Shown piece after piece: positions 46,009-57,720 of a stretch of DNA of 64,000 nt; the first letter of the stretch is position 1; each line of letters starts with the position of its first letter. Under the pieces are notes generated by a model, which was not told where the DNA came from, ran no database searches, and saw only the letters and a program-made list of their open reading frames with translations. Location of the stretch: assembly GCF_023856365.1 (NCBI RefSeq), contig NW_026042747.1, positions 1-64,000 of the forward strand, read 5' to 3'. Source of the stretch: Brienomyrus brachyistius (taxonomy: Eukaryota > Chordata > Actinopteri > Osteoglossiformes > Mormyridae). The position numbers and the translations under genes were made by a program.

Positions 46009-46157
46009 CACCTGCCTCAATTCATCCTGAAGAGTTTTCCAATGTTGTTCAAAGGTCTGTTTGTTTCGAGTGAAGGACACGCCCCTGGACGTGCTGGATA
46101 AGGGGACCACAGATCAGTGTCCTCAGTCCTGCTTCTCCCTTCAAAGCTGAGAGGAAG

Positions 46158-48345
46158 ATGACCCGCCTGCTGCTTCTGGTTTTGGCTTATGGAGCTCTGC
46201 TTATCTCCACAGAGGCCCAGCAAGATTACCACAGTCTCCCTGCACTCACAAGACGGCCATTAAACTCGCAGTCGAAAATGCTCATCAAGGAACCCGTCAG
46301 CACATGAATTTCTATAACATCCAGGGCCGTCCGAAGGTAACTGCTGAGAAAGTGTTTACAAAAGTGTGAAACTTTCATCATCTGCAAGCTGAACTAATGA
46401 GTATCACATTGATTTTGATGTTTTAATTTCAATGCATATGATGCTTAATGTCTCTTCACAATGAAAGTGATGGTTGTATATCTCAGCCCTGGTCAATTTT
46501 ACCTTCTCACAGTTTCTCTCTGAATCTGCTGCAGTCAAGTCTGTGACAGTTTGCCATTTTTTGGGTGATTATTGTTTGTTATATTGCCTTTAAAACAGTT
46601 GTAGGCAATTTTGTATATAACGTGTTTATGTGATTTAGATCAGCAGTGAATACATTGACATTGAGATTCTCTTGAGAGCAACAAAATGTCCAAAGTCAAC
46701 TGCAACAGACCATCGGGCTGACTGTATTTTCATGGACAAGAGGGTAAGTAAAGAGTCACTGTGACTGTGAGCATTGGACATATCAGTTAGCAAATTAATT
46801 TAGGTTCATGTTAACTTTTTTGATGCCCTGCGGGGGAAAGTTAGCCAACAATAAAGTAACAAATACATAGGTGGCCTCAAAGAGCCAGTTCCTTCACCTT
46901 ATTCTCAAATTTTAGTAGGTTTACAGGCTTAAAGGCTGGATTACCAGGCAGAAGCAAATGCTAATCATCTGAGGGGTGACCTGTAGATTATGCTTCGAGC
47001 TATGAACCCTAGCTGGCCTTATTTAAAGACCTGTGGGCTGTACTACAAAGCGGGTTTTACATACCCAGAGTTAACTCAATCGAGCCAGGTTAACTAAAAC
47101 TCATTGTTGAAATCAGCCTTAAATGGCAGTGTGGTGTTTTGTGGTGAAAGGGCAGGACTTAACTCTTGTTTTAATTAGAAAGCCAGTAATTAAACCTGGT
47201 CAGAGCAGGGTAGATGTGCAGTGTGAATTACCCTTTAAATTTACCTCTTTAAATAGTGAACTACAGGACCACTTAGCTTGATCGGAGGACAGTATTTTAA
47301 TACAGAGCAGTGTTCAGTTAAACGGGATTTGTTGTTCATACTTTTAGATGAACTTGCTTTGTATAATATAGCCTTATGGTGACCCTGCTTTGGAAGCTCT
47401 TTCCTCTAAAATTGTTCTGTGTCATTAAACCCTGCACTCCAGCAGCTCTGCCTTAAATCATTAGATATATCTTTACTACACCTTCTCTCACTGTATTTAT
47501 TGCCCACCACTCTTTAAATACTGTTTTTGTGTGTCTGTGTGTTTTTGCAGCCATTCATTAACTGTAGAGTTTGCAGCAGACGGTCTGGTAATGATCTTAC
47601 ACATCCATCAAATGACTGTGTACCAAACAAGAAAGTGGATGAAGTAAGTGTAGAGAGTCTTAGCATTATGGAAATGTAACAGGTGTGTGAATTGTGTCTA
47701 AACATGTGGTTAAACTTTGATTGTGTTTGTACATGCAAAAATTTGATCAGAGTACTGTTTATTAATGACAATGTTACTTTTAATCTGAACAACAGTGGCA
47801 GCACCAAGGAAAAGCTTGGGGGGGGGGGCTCTAGCTCCTCCTCCAATGACCATAGTACCCCCACAGCACCCCCAAAATATTGGTTTCATTTTTTCTTTAA
47901 CTATCTGTAAAATCTGTATATTGTGTAAGACATTTTTGCGGTTTTTACAGCATACTTGTAGTGTATTTTTTCTTCAAAGTACACATAGAGGCTCTGTGAG
48001 CTAGACGTTAGAATTTCATATTTTATCCTATTTTATCCATGCTGTAGCTTATCGTGCTGTGTGCTTCTATACACCATCTACATAAGCTGAAAAGCTAAAG
48101 CACCCGGTCTAAATAATCTCACTCCCCTATAGCACCTGTAGCATTAAGTCACTGGCGCTGCCACTGCTGAATAAACGACTCCAATCTGACTAAACCGCTT
48201 AACTTTTCCTCCCCATGTTACATTTCAGGACAAACGACGTAATATGTGTCCTTCTGATAAACCTCTTCTCAGACCTAAAACTGCCTTGGCTTCCAAGGAC
48301 ACTAAAGAAGCTGAAGGAGACCGTCTGACTGTTTCTGATGGCTGA
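46158..48345 (+). CDS. Chemerin-like (RARRES2-like) secreted protein
   Basis: Four exons with phase-0 introns: 46158-46336, 46639-46743, 47551-47643 and 48229-48345 (stop TGA 48343-48345). The predicted product is about 164 residues, close to the usual chemerin length. It starts with signal peptide MTRLLLLVLAYGALL, then a cystatin-fold helix region (AIKLAVENAHQGTRQHMNFY), and six cysteines in exons 2-4. The spacing C-x10-C-x2-C-x14-C (from CIFMDKRPFINC through the next exon) matches chemerin's C-x10-C-x2-C-x15-C. Chemerin is a secreted, protease-activated chemoattractant and adipokine. Exon 1 is 179 nt; phase 0 requires 180, and the frame breaks near 46252 (CGGCC, apparently one G short). This is either an assembly error or an inactivating deletion. 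Related cathelicidin or other cystatin-fold proteins are alternatives, but cathelicidins have four cysteines. Confidence 0.65.
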
Positions 48346-48439
48346 TGGTCCTGCAATGTGGACCAGAGGAGGAAACTGGGAGGGAAAATGCTTTGCTTTA
48401 TATCATGCCCACCCAAAGCCCCCAGTGAGTAAGCCATAG

Positions 48440-48545
48440 GCGCCGATAGGATGGAAAAACTCCCAAGAAGGAAGAAACCTTGGGAGGGACCAAACTCAAA
48501 GGGGGAGCCCATCCTCCTGGGGCCGGCAAAGTGTAGGTGCAGGAT
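48440..48545. mobile_element. LINE-UTR-like fragment
   Basis: AAAGGGGGAGCCCATCCTCC and neighbouring words recur from 38345-38560. Confidence 0.4.
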
Positions 48546-48751
48546 CACAAAAAAACTTGACGAGAGAAACGAGAGAATTCGACTGTCCCTCACAAAAACT
48601 GTAAAGTTTTAGTGGCTAAATTGCTTTTTCTATGCCTTTTCAAACAGGAGGAGATTTGTTTGGCTATACGTAGAAATTTTCTATACAATTTAGACAGCAC
48701 AGAATCATTAACCTACTTTAATGCATTTATTAATACAACCACATATTTCAC

Positions 48752-49620
48752 ACATTTTGACATCAGTCATGCAGTGAAGATACAGTCTCTTTATTTCTTG
48801 ACGCCAACCCTCCCCATTAATCCGGGCTTGGGACCGACACCTAGTTGAGCTGGCTTTCTCCCTTAAGTGGCTGGGTTAGGCTAAACTATGCACATATTTA
48901 TGAAGACTACTATAAATTTATAAAGACCTCCCTAAATATGTAGTCTAACAAAACGCAGTTTAAAGAAGGTAGCCTACCTGGTAAACAAAGAAATTAAAAG
49001 GCCCACAGCATATAATCGGGCTATATCCAAGCAGTTTTTAAGAACGTAACCTACATGGCGAAATTGAATTACTTTCTGGACCAACAAACGCAACCAGACA
49101 TGAACATTATGCACCTTCCTAGTCTTGATGTATGTCGTCATACAGATGAGGACGTTAAGGCAGCCTTTAGGTCCGACCCATCATGCACTGCAGTTTTTTG
49201 CAAATTCCTCAGATGGAAAACCATTAAATACCTCTTCTATTACCTTATATTACCTTATATTCATGTAATAAATATACAAATATCAATTAGTTGGAAATCA
49301 GCCAGACAGACGTAATTACTACAAATGGTTTCCACTGTATTTGTGACTCTGAGTGCCGCAGGCTTGGATGCAGTGCCGCACCATTTTGGGCATGCACTGG
49401 CATGCACTGGCCAATCATGTAGCACTTCTCTCATAAATATTAATGAGACATCACCTACCACCCTGCAAAAAAGAAATTTGCCGCTCGTCCCCCTGCACAT
49501 GAACCAACATGGCTGTCTCAACCAGCGGAGCTCCGGAGCCTCTGGAGAAACACGCGGCAAAAAAGGCTCGCATACGGTCTTCCAGAGTTTGGGAATACTT
49601 CAGTCATGACACCTTTTCTG
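48752..49620 (+). mobile_element. hAT-like element with BED-finger start
   Basis: At about 49510 a frame reads MAVSTSGAPEPLEKHAAK and then RVWEYFSHDTF, the start of a BED zinc finger as found at the N-terminus of hAT transposases; the zinc-binding remainder is absent. The upstream part, including TTAATCCGGGCTTGGGACCG, recurs inverted at 60285-60572. Confidence 0.55.
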
Positions 49621-50225
49621 CGCCTCTACTGTAGCTGGCGTTAATGACGCTGTTTCAGCCATTTTATATTTTCTGTTTACTTATTCTGTCATGTAAGACT
49701 GAGACAAATTATCGTTTACGACTATTCTTACACACTGTAGCCTGACTTGCTGACTTAAGTAAGCTTAACTATAAGCTACCTTTGCTAGTGTTTGTGAATA
49801 ACATGTTTCTCTAGTTATGAAATTATTCCATGTTTTAGCATCTGTTTCAACATTAAAGTCAAATTGGTATATTGAAATATGTAAAAACTATTGAACTATT
49901 AGCTTAAGTCTAACATAGAAAATCCTACTGAATCTCTTAAGATTTTCCTTTTTTGTTAATGCACTAATGTTTAAGAAGTGTCTTAAATTGAATTTCAGAT
50001 TTGTGTGTGGGTGGGAGTGGGTGAATTGTATTAAATTCATACATTCATTCTTTTGGCTCAGACATTACTGACCTAAAACAAATTGAGGCATTGGGTAAGT
50101 GCTTAAATTAGCTACTAAATGGCAAAAAATATTCTAAATATCACATTTTCCATTCTTCGGTATAATTTTAATGAATCACCTATGCTGCCAAACATTAACG
50201 CATAGATTGTCACAACACTCTATGT
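49621..50225. other. No recognised gene
   Basis: AT-rich; no motif seen. Confidence 0.3.
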
Positions 50226-50249
50226 TTTAGTTCTTCTTTATGTGTATAG

Positions 50250-50527
50250 GACGGTGTGATGGTTCTGGTGGTGGGTGTGGCCGACGCTGCTCGCGATGTT
50301 TGGCTATGCTGCAGTCCCAGGGACCAAGTTGGAACACATTTCCACCTTCAAGCTTAGGTGGAAAAACGGCACCGAGACCCAGCAGCAGGACAACTTCTTG
50401 TCCAGACAACCAGCCCTGCTTCATCATTGAAGTAAGCCCTGTGAACAGGAGCGAGATGTACTTCTGCAGTGGATGTTATAGCGGAAAGAACATCCCCATC
50501 CTCACGTCTGCCGGAGTGCCCCCTCAA
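50250..50527 (+). pseudogene. Candidate Ig V-like exon, frame-shifted
   Basis: An acceptor-like TTCTTTATGTGTATAG precedes 50250 and a GTGGGT donor candidate follows 50527. One frame contains VPGTKLEHISTFKLRW, resembling the C-C' strands of an Ig V domain. After a frame change another reads CFIIEVSPVNRSEMYFCSG, resembling strands E-F with the F-strand Cys. No leader, J-like or membrane exon was found next to it. A decayed Ig receptor exon is my reading; unrelated sequence is possible. Confidence 0.25.
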
Positions 50528-50574
50528 GTGGGTGTGTGACTTAACTCGATGGATGAATTGGACAGAATGTACTG

Positions 50575-51182
50575 TTACTAGAGGTCGACCGATATGGGTT
50601 TTTCAAGTCAAGGGTCAGGCGATGGCCGATATATGCTGCTGATTTTTTTTGGCCGATAATTGGACGTTTTCCCCTCTATTTGCATGGTAAAATATCACAC
50701 TAATAATAACAAACGATACACAAAATTTCTCAATTTAGCATTTATTGAATACTCAACTTGGAAACAATAACACATTTATAAACAATAAAAATAGCAGCAT
50801 CAGAATCTCTGTTAGTGCACAATATAGCAGCAAACTCCTCATGTTTGACGGAAGGAAATTTGTAAACAATACAAAAAGGAATAAGCATGTTATCTTTAGT
50901 TGTAATCCCACTTCCAGTCCCTGAGTCTTACTCACCACACTCATACTTCACAGCAAACAGACAGCAGTTAATTAACCAGAAGAGAAAAATGCAAAAACAC
51001 AACAGAACTTGTAAATAATAACAAACTAATAGACAATAAAAATAGCAGCATCAGAATCTCTATTAGTGCCAAATATAGCAGCAAACTCCTCATGTCTGAC
51101 GGAAGGAAAATTTGTAAATACACAAAGGAATGAGCACATCTTCAGTTTTAATCCCATTTCCAGTCCCTGAGTCTTCCTCATC
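50575..51182. repeat. Transposon-like start and ~255-bp duplication
   Basis: GAGGTCGACCGATATGGGTT at 50580 is a common fish repeat word. From about 50760 and again from about 51010 the sequence AATAGCAGCATCAGAATCTC...CTGACGGAAGG...CCAGTCCCTGAGTCTT is repeated in tandem. Confidence 0.6.
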
Positions 51183-51184
51183 CC

Positions 51185-51242
51185 ACAAGCAGGCAAGGCA
51201 TGTCACCCCGGTTGTGTGACACTTATTTTATATAATAAAATA
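51185..51242 (+). repeat. Isolated piece of the 53.7-kb satellite
   Basis: GCAGGCAAGGCATGTCACCC followed by GGTTGTGTGACACTTATTTT matches the satellite unit. It places satellite sequence on both sides of the proline-rich LTR element and Tc1 element. Confidence 0.8.
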
Positions 51243-51243
51243 A

Positions 51244-52326
51244 GTGCCCCCTGCGGCCCCAGAGCCCGAGCAGCCGTCTCCGCTGCCTGCAGCTACCGCG
51301 CCCACGTCCGAGGCGCTTTCCCTGCCTGCAGCTCCCGGGCAGGCGCTCCCTCTGCAGCCTGCAGCTCCAGTCCCTGGCCCCACTCCAGTCCCTTCTCCCC
51401 CTGTGACTCTGGTACCCTCACCCCGACGAGCCCGACCCCGGCCGCAGGTCCTTATGTCTGTGTCCCATAAGGGGAGAGGACACAGACGCACGGCTGGGGT
51501 CCCACCCGCCCAGCCCCCTGGCTCGCCCTCCCTCGCCGGCGCTAGGGCTTGGTCGGCACCTGCGGGTCCTGGCCCTCCGGGTCGGCTGTCGTCTGCGGGT
51601 CCCCCTCCGCGGCCTCGTCGCCCTGCCTCGGTCCCTCCTCCGGCGTCTTATCGGTTGCCTGCGGGCCCCCCGACGGCGGCTCCTCATTCGCCTGCTGGTC
51701 CTCCCGCTCTGGCGTGTCGGAGGACGTCGCCGTCTGCTGCGGCTCCCCCTCTCTCCTTGCCCTCGCCAGGGTCCCTTCCAGCTCCTTCGTCCCCTTCCCT
51801 GGTCTCCCCTCCGACTCCCTCCTTCGTCCCTGCGTCTGTCCCTCACCCCGTCTCCTCGGCCCCTCCGGCTCCGGCCTCCCGGCCGCCTGCAGCCCTTCCG
51901 GCTGCCTCCCGTCGCCCGCTGGGTCTCCCTCGGGCTCCTCTTGGTTCCCCCTCCTTCTCTCCCTGGCCTCCCGTCTTTGTCCCTCCTGCCTCTGCTCCCC
52001 CTCGCTTTGTTCCTCCTGTCTCTGTCCCTCCTCTCTTTGTCCCTCGTCCCTCTGGCTTCTGCTCCTCTTTCCCCGATGTTCCCTTCGTTCACTCCCGGTC
52101 CTTTTGTCCTGCCTGTTCCCTCCGTGTCCCCCTTTCTGATCTGTTTCTCTGCCTTTCCTGTCTTATGTCAAGTCTTGTCCTGGCTCCTTCCCCTGTGCCA
52201 GTTCTGTCTGTCCGTTCTGTTCCCTGTCCCTCATTAATGAGGTTTTATATAGATATACATATATGCCCGGCTTGTCCGCTCCTCGTGTGTGCCACGCCCC
52301 CTGATTACCCACGTGTGCTTCCCTGA
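51244..52326 (+). mobile_element. Proline-rich ORF of an LTR element
   Basis: A 360-residue GC-rich frame is dominated by Pro, Ser and Ala; it begins PPAAPEPEQP as in the element at 30.7 kb and ends ATPPDYPRVLP, whose stop lies within the LTR. No enzyme domain is seen. The shared start and end with the 30.7-kb copy identify it as a retroelement ORF remnant. Overlapping frames on both strands (51418-52237) are composition artefacts. Confidence 0.55.
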
Positions 52327-52487
52327 TCGTCTCCTGCTTTGCCCGATTACTTTGATTAGTCATGACCTATTTTAAGTCCTGGTCTTACCTGTTTGCCCTG
52401 TCCGTCATTGTAGTTTGTCAATGCCTGCGTTCCGTCCTGCTCTACCCGCTCCGTTTCCCCGATTAAAGACCCGTTTTCACAAACACA
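52258..52487 (+). mobile_element. 3' LTR of the proline-rich element
   Basis: It starts ATGCCCGGCTTGTCCGCTCC and carries GTGCCACGCCCCCTGATTAC. The final CGTGACA is missing; the sequence passes into AT-rich satellite-like DNA. Confidence 0.65.
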
Positions 52488-52515
52488 AAAAAAACTATAT
52501 GTATACATATACATA

Positions 52516-53683
52516 CACTGAACAAAAATATAAACGCAACACTTTTGTTTTTGCTCCCATTTTTCATGAGATGGACTTAAAGATCTACAATTCATTCCAG
52601 ATACACAATATTACCATTTCTCTCAAACATTTCTCACAAATCAGTCTAAATGTGTGATAGTGAGCACTTCTGCTTTGCTGAGATAATCCATCCCACCTCA
52701 CAGGTGTGCCACATCAAGATGCTGATCTGACATCATGGGTAGTGCACAGGTGTACCTTATACTGCCCACAATAAAAGGCCACCCTGGAATGTGCAGTTTT
52801 GTCTCACAGCAAAATGCCACAGATGCCACAAGCATTGAGGGAGCGTGCAATTGGCATGCTGACAGCAGGAATGTCAACCAGATCTGTTGCTCGTGCATTG
52901 AATGTTCATTTCTCAACCATAAGCCGTCTCCAAAGGCGTTTCAGAGAATATGGCAGTACATCCAACCGGCCTCACAACCGCAGACCACGTGTAACCACAC
53001 CAGCCCAGGACCTCCACATCCAGCAGGTTCACCTCCAAGATCGTCTGAGACCAGCCACTCAGACAGATGATGCACGGCCCCATGTTGCAAGGATCTGTAC
53101 ACAGTTCTTGGAAGCTGAAAATGTCCCAGTTCTTGCATGGCCAGCATACTCACCGGACATGTCACCCGTTGAGCATGTTTGGGATGTGCTTGACCGGCGT
53201 ATACGACAGCGTGTACCAGTTCCCACTAATATCCAACAACTTCGCACAGCCATTGAAGAGGAGTGGACCAACATTCCACAGGCCACAATTGACAATCTGA
53301 TAAACTCTATGCGAAGAAGATGTGTTGCATTGTATGAGGCAAATGGTGGTCACACCAGATACTGACCGGTTCTGAGTCCCCAGACCCCCAATAAAGCAAA
53401 AAACTGCACATTCCAGGGTGGCCTTTTATTGTGGGCAGTATAAGGTACACCTGTGCACTACCCATGATGTCAGATCAGCATCTTGATGTGGCACACCTGT
53501 GAGGTGGGATGGATTATCTCAGCAAAGCAGAAGTGCTCACTATCACACATTTAGACTGATTTGTGAGAAATGTTTGAGAGAAATGGTAATATTGTGTATC
53601 TGGAATGAATTGTAGGTCTTTAAGTCCATCTCATGAAAAATGGGAGCAGAAACAAGAGTGTTGCGTTTATATTTTTGTTCAGT
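52516..53683 (+). mobile_element. Tc1-like transposon, internally deleted
   Basis: Terminal inverted repeats of about 288 bp (52516-52803 and about 53396-53683) begin CTGAACAAAAATATAAACGC and are flanked by TA. They enclose a shortened transposase gene. The element lies in AT-rich sequence adjoining the satellite. Confidence 0.9.
52814..53365 (+). CDS. Tc1-family transposase, catalytic core deleted
   Basis: 183 codons from MPQMPQALRERAIGMLTAGM to the stop at 53363. Residues 1-60 form the paired-type helix-turn-helix that binds the terminal repeats (GMSTRSVARALNVHFSTISR). Full Tc1 transposases are about 340 residues; here the frame jumps from DRLRPATQTD to DARPHVARICTQFLEAENVP, removing the first catalytic Asp region in frame. 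The second Asp context and the last acidic residue (SPDMSPVEHVWDVLDRR) remain. The protein may bind DNA but should not cut it. I chose the ATG at 52814 because it matches the conserved family start; the frame opens upstream at 52799. Confidence 0.85.
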   Translation: MPQMPQALRERAIGMLTAGMSTRSVARALNVHFSTISRLQRRFREYGSTSNRPHNRRPRVTTPAQDLHIQQVHLQDRLRPATQTDDARPHVARICTQFLEAENVPVLAWPAYSPDMSPVEHVWDVLDRRIRQRVPVPTNIQQLRTAIEEEWTNIPQATIDNLINSMRRRCVALYEANGGHTRY

Positions 53684-53695
53684 ATATATATTTAT

Positions 53696-53890
53696 GGGTG
53701 TATCGAGACTAGATGGTCAGTATGGATAACTAAGGTGCACTAAAACTGGGTGAGCAGGCAAGGCATGTCACCCAGGTTGTGTGACAATTATTTTATATAA
53801 ATGTATATATGTATATATATATTCCATCCACCATCCCTCCTTTACGGAGAACTGCGTTATTTTTATTGTCCATTACGAAAAAAATAAAAA

Positions 53891-53927
<37 letters not shown>

Positions 53928-54361
53928 TATTTATGGGTGTATCGAGACTAGTTGGTCATTATGGATAACTAAGTTGCACTAAAATTGGGTGAGCAGGCAA
54001 AGCATGTCACCCAGGTTGTGTGACAATTATTTTATATATATGTATGTATATATTCCATCCACCATCCCTCCTTTACGGAGAACTGCGTTATTTTTCTTTT
54101 CTATTGCTAATAAAAAAACTATATATATGTACATATATATATATATATATATATGGGTGTATCGAGACTAGTTGGTCATTATGGATAACTAAGTTGCACT
54201 AAAATTGGGTGAGCAGGCAAGGCATGTCACCCAGGTTGTGTGACAATTATTTTATATATATATGTATATATATATTCCCTCCACCACCCCTCCTTTACGG
54301 AGGACTGCTTTATTTTTAATATCCATTGCGAAAAAAAAACACAAGAAAAAGAAAAAATATC

Positions 54362-54448
<87 letters not shown>

Positions 54449-54635
54449 GTGTGTCGAGACTAGATGGTCAGTATGGATAACTAAGGTGCACTAAAATTGG
54501 GTGAGCAGGCAAGGCATGTCACCCAGGTTGTGTGACAATTATTTTATATATATGCATATACATATTCCATCCACCATCCCTCCTTTACGGAGAACTGCGT
54601 TATTTTTATTGTCTATTGCAAAAAAAAAACAGAAA

Positions 54636-54696
<61 letters not shown>

Positions 54697-55560
54697 TATT
54701 CATGGGTGTATCGAGACTAGATGGTCATTATGGATAACTAAAGTGCACTAAAATTGGGTGAGCAGGCAAGGCATGTCACCCAGGTTGTGTGACAATTATT
54801 TTATATAAATGTATATATATATATATATATATTCCATCCACCATCCCTCCTTTACGGAGAACTGCGTTATTTTTCTTTTCTATTGCTAATAAAAAAACTA
54901 TATATATATGTACATATATATATATATATATATGGGTGTATCGAGACTAGTTGGTCATTATGGATAACTAAGTTGCACTAAAATTGGGTGAGCAGGCAAG
55001 GCATGTCACCCAAGTTGTGTGACAATTATTTTATATATATGTATATATATATTCCATCCACCATCCCTCCTTTATGGAGAACTGCGTTATTTTTATTGTC
55101 TATTGCAAAAAAAAAACAAAAAAAACTATATATATATACATATATATTTATGGGTGTATCGAGACTAGATGGTCATTATGAATAACTAAGGTGCACTAAA
55201 ACTGGGTGAGCAGGCAAGGCATGTCACCCAGGTTGTGTGACAATTATTTTATATATATGTATATATATATTCCATCCACCATCCCTCCTTTATGGAGAAC
55301 TGCGTTATTTTTATTGTCTATTGCAAAAAAAAAAACAAAAAAAACTATATATATATATACATATATATATATGGGTGTATCGAGACTAGAAGGTCATTAT
55401 GCATAACTAAAGTGCACTAAAATTGGGTGAGCAGGATAGGCATGTCACCCCAGTTGTGTGACAATTATTTTATATATATGTATATATATATATATATTCC
55501 CTCCACCACCCCTCCTCTACGGAGGACTGCTTTATTTTTATTTCCATTGCAAAAATAAAA
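53696..55560 (+). repeat. AT-rich satellite, eight units of ~220-290 bp
   Basis: Units start with GGGTGTATCGAGACTAG at about 53696, 53935, 54155, 54447, 54703, 54933, 55152 and 55372. Each contains GGCATGTCACCCAGGTTGTG, a CCATCCACCATCCCTCC block, TTTACGGAGAACTGCGTTAT and A-rich then (AT)n sequence. Unit length varies with the (AT)n tract, longest at about 54362-54446. Short frames starting MSRQGMSPRL recur in each unit and are by-products of the repeat. Confidence 0.95.
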
Positions 55561-55774
55561 AATTTTAAAACACAAAAAAAAAAAAAAAACGAAAATAATA
55601 ATAATAAAAATAATTTTGAATGTGTATTCAAATAAGTTTGAATGTGTGTGAACTATATATAAATATATATATACACATGCATATACAGAAATATATACAC
55701 ACACACACATATATATATATACACACACACACACAGACACACACTCACATAAACACATACACACACTGTGTACA

Positions 55775-56140
55775 GTCTTATGCAAAGGTTTGGCACCCCT
55801 TGACAAATAACATCTTTTCAATTACAAAAGCAACAATATCAGTTAATACAGTCTCTTTAGGAACTGGGGGAAAAATACACAATATTTTCAGCAAACATTG
55901 ATGAATAGTTACTTTTTATGCCATAAATTGAACAAAATTACAAAATAAAAACATTATTATGGCACTCTGCAAAAGTTTGGGCACCCTACGTAATCAGTAC
56001 TTAGTAACACCTCCTCTGCCAGATATCACAGCTTACAAGCGCTTCTTATAGCCAGCTGAAAGGCTTTCAGTTCTTGTACTTGGGATTTTCTCACATTCTT
56101 CCTTGCAAAAGGCTTCTAGTTCTGTAATATTCTAATATAT
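55775..56140. mobile_element. Tc1-like fragment
   Basis: GGTTTGGCACCCCTTGACAA and later GCAAAAGTTTGGGCACCCT are typical of a fish Tc1 family's ends. The text CACCTCCTCTGCCAGATATC continues the family. No transposase frame is seen. Confidence 0.55.
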
Positions 56141-57720
56141 CAAGGGCTGTATTGTCAAATAGGAGATCGGCAGCATTCTCCCACCTGAGAAAACTGTACT
56201 ACAATGCCCTTGATAGTGTGTAGAAACACACTCGTCAGCTCTAGTCCTCCTGTAACAACGCAAAAGGACTGGCAACCCTCAGGTATTTATGCGTGCGATT
56301 GTATGATAAATTCACCCTGACAGTCTCACACTTCTCTTGGTACCAACAGGTCTCATGGAATATATAAAAGGCAACTGCAACAATTATACTCGGCACTAAA
56401 CATCGAGGCACGGAAATGCAGCAGAGCTTGTGTATTTCTCAGGATGCATTCTAGTAAAATGCCCGGAAAATGAGCTAAAGACATATTTCAAGGGGCACTA
56501 TATAAAACCGATGGAAATTTTACTGATTAAATAAAAGGAAAAGCATCGTTTGAAAAATCACAAATGTTTCTAAGATTCAATGCATCGCTTTTTGACCACA
56601 TCATAGCGATGAACACATCATTGTTCCTGACAATGTCCTAATACAGAAATAAAACTTTATGTTGGTAAACTCAAAAAGCCTTCAGCTGTCACACTGGCTA
56701 ACGATCTCAAACGATTATAAAGCAGCATTTTGAAAAGCGCTGTTTTAAAATAACAGATACAACACTTACCTTGTCTTCTGGCCAAATGCTTTTCACGGCT
56801 TGGCACTCCAACGGTGCTGAAACGAAATTTGTATTTCCTCCTACCTCGTTGGCCCTTCAGTTCTTCTTTTCTCCCTTTGGATGTTTTTTTCCTTCTTCTT
56901 TGGATATTGTTTTTTATTTTTGTTTGTTTTTTTTTACTTTGCATGTTTTTCCTTCTTCGGATATTATTTTTTTGGCTTATTTTTTTAGACGATGTTTTTT
57001 TCGTCTTCTTTAAAAATTGATTTTTTTCGTCTTCTTTAAATATTGTTTTTTTTTTCATCCTTTTGATGTTGTTTTACGGAACAAGAGCCGTACAGTGCTA
57101 CTCTATCAGGAGGTAGCGCCAACTGAACGCCTTGAAGCAGTACCCAGCTCTTTTATAGGGAGCGTCAACCCGAAGTCAAGTTCTAGAACGTTGCACTCAC
57201 TTTTCATTGGTTTCCCAGCTATGCTGTCAGAATAATGTTTGCTGATTGGTCGAAAATTTTAAAACGTACCCGAGTACTGTAAAAAAAACTCAAGATCTTG
57301 CTACCCTACGGAGCACCCATAAGGTGATTTTTTTTATACGTTATATGCAGCTATTTGTAGCAGGCCGTAATTAGACTAATCCACCCTTTGTCAATAAAGC
57401 CAACAAGAGAACAGGTTGCCCAAAGTTTGCTCAGGTACACGCCACAGCACAACCTTAAAAACACATCCAGCACAAATCACACTAGTGAATGACACAGCAA
57501 ATCACAGCAATAAAAAAGACCCCTATGGGCAATCCAGCACCCAGACTACAGGTGCCAAAAGGCCCAGCCTGCCTAATAATGAACCCAAAATATACATACA
57601 ACAAAGAAAAAGACACAAACAAAAAAGAAAATAAAACTAGCCAGCTGCTCCCACTAAACCCCGCTCCCGAGGCCACTAAGCCGGCTGGCTTGATAATACA
57701 CGATACAACCTCAGATAAAA
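56141..57720. other. No recognised gene; T-rich low complexity
   Basis: 56880-57060 is T-rich with repeated CTTCTTT words, which creates a Lys-rich minus-strand frame without meaning. Confidence 0.4.

Noticed and set aside
51418..52237. Long Arg-rich minus-strand and Ser/Cys-rich plus-strand frames
   Set aside because: Overlapping frames of a GC-rich proline-coding stretch; composition artefacts.
54240..54737. Tyr/Ile-repeat frames
   Set aside because: Translation of (AT)n tracts in the satellite.
56657..57058. Lys-rich 133-residue minus-strand frame
   Set aside because: Low-complexity T-rich sequence; no domain and no conserved start.
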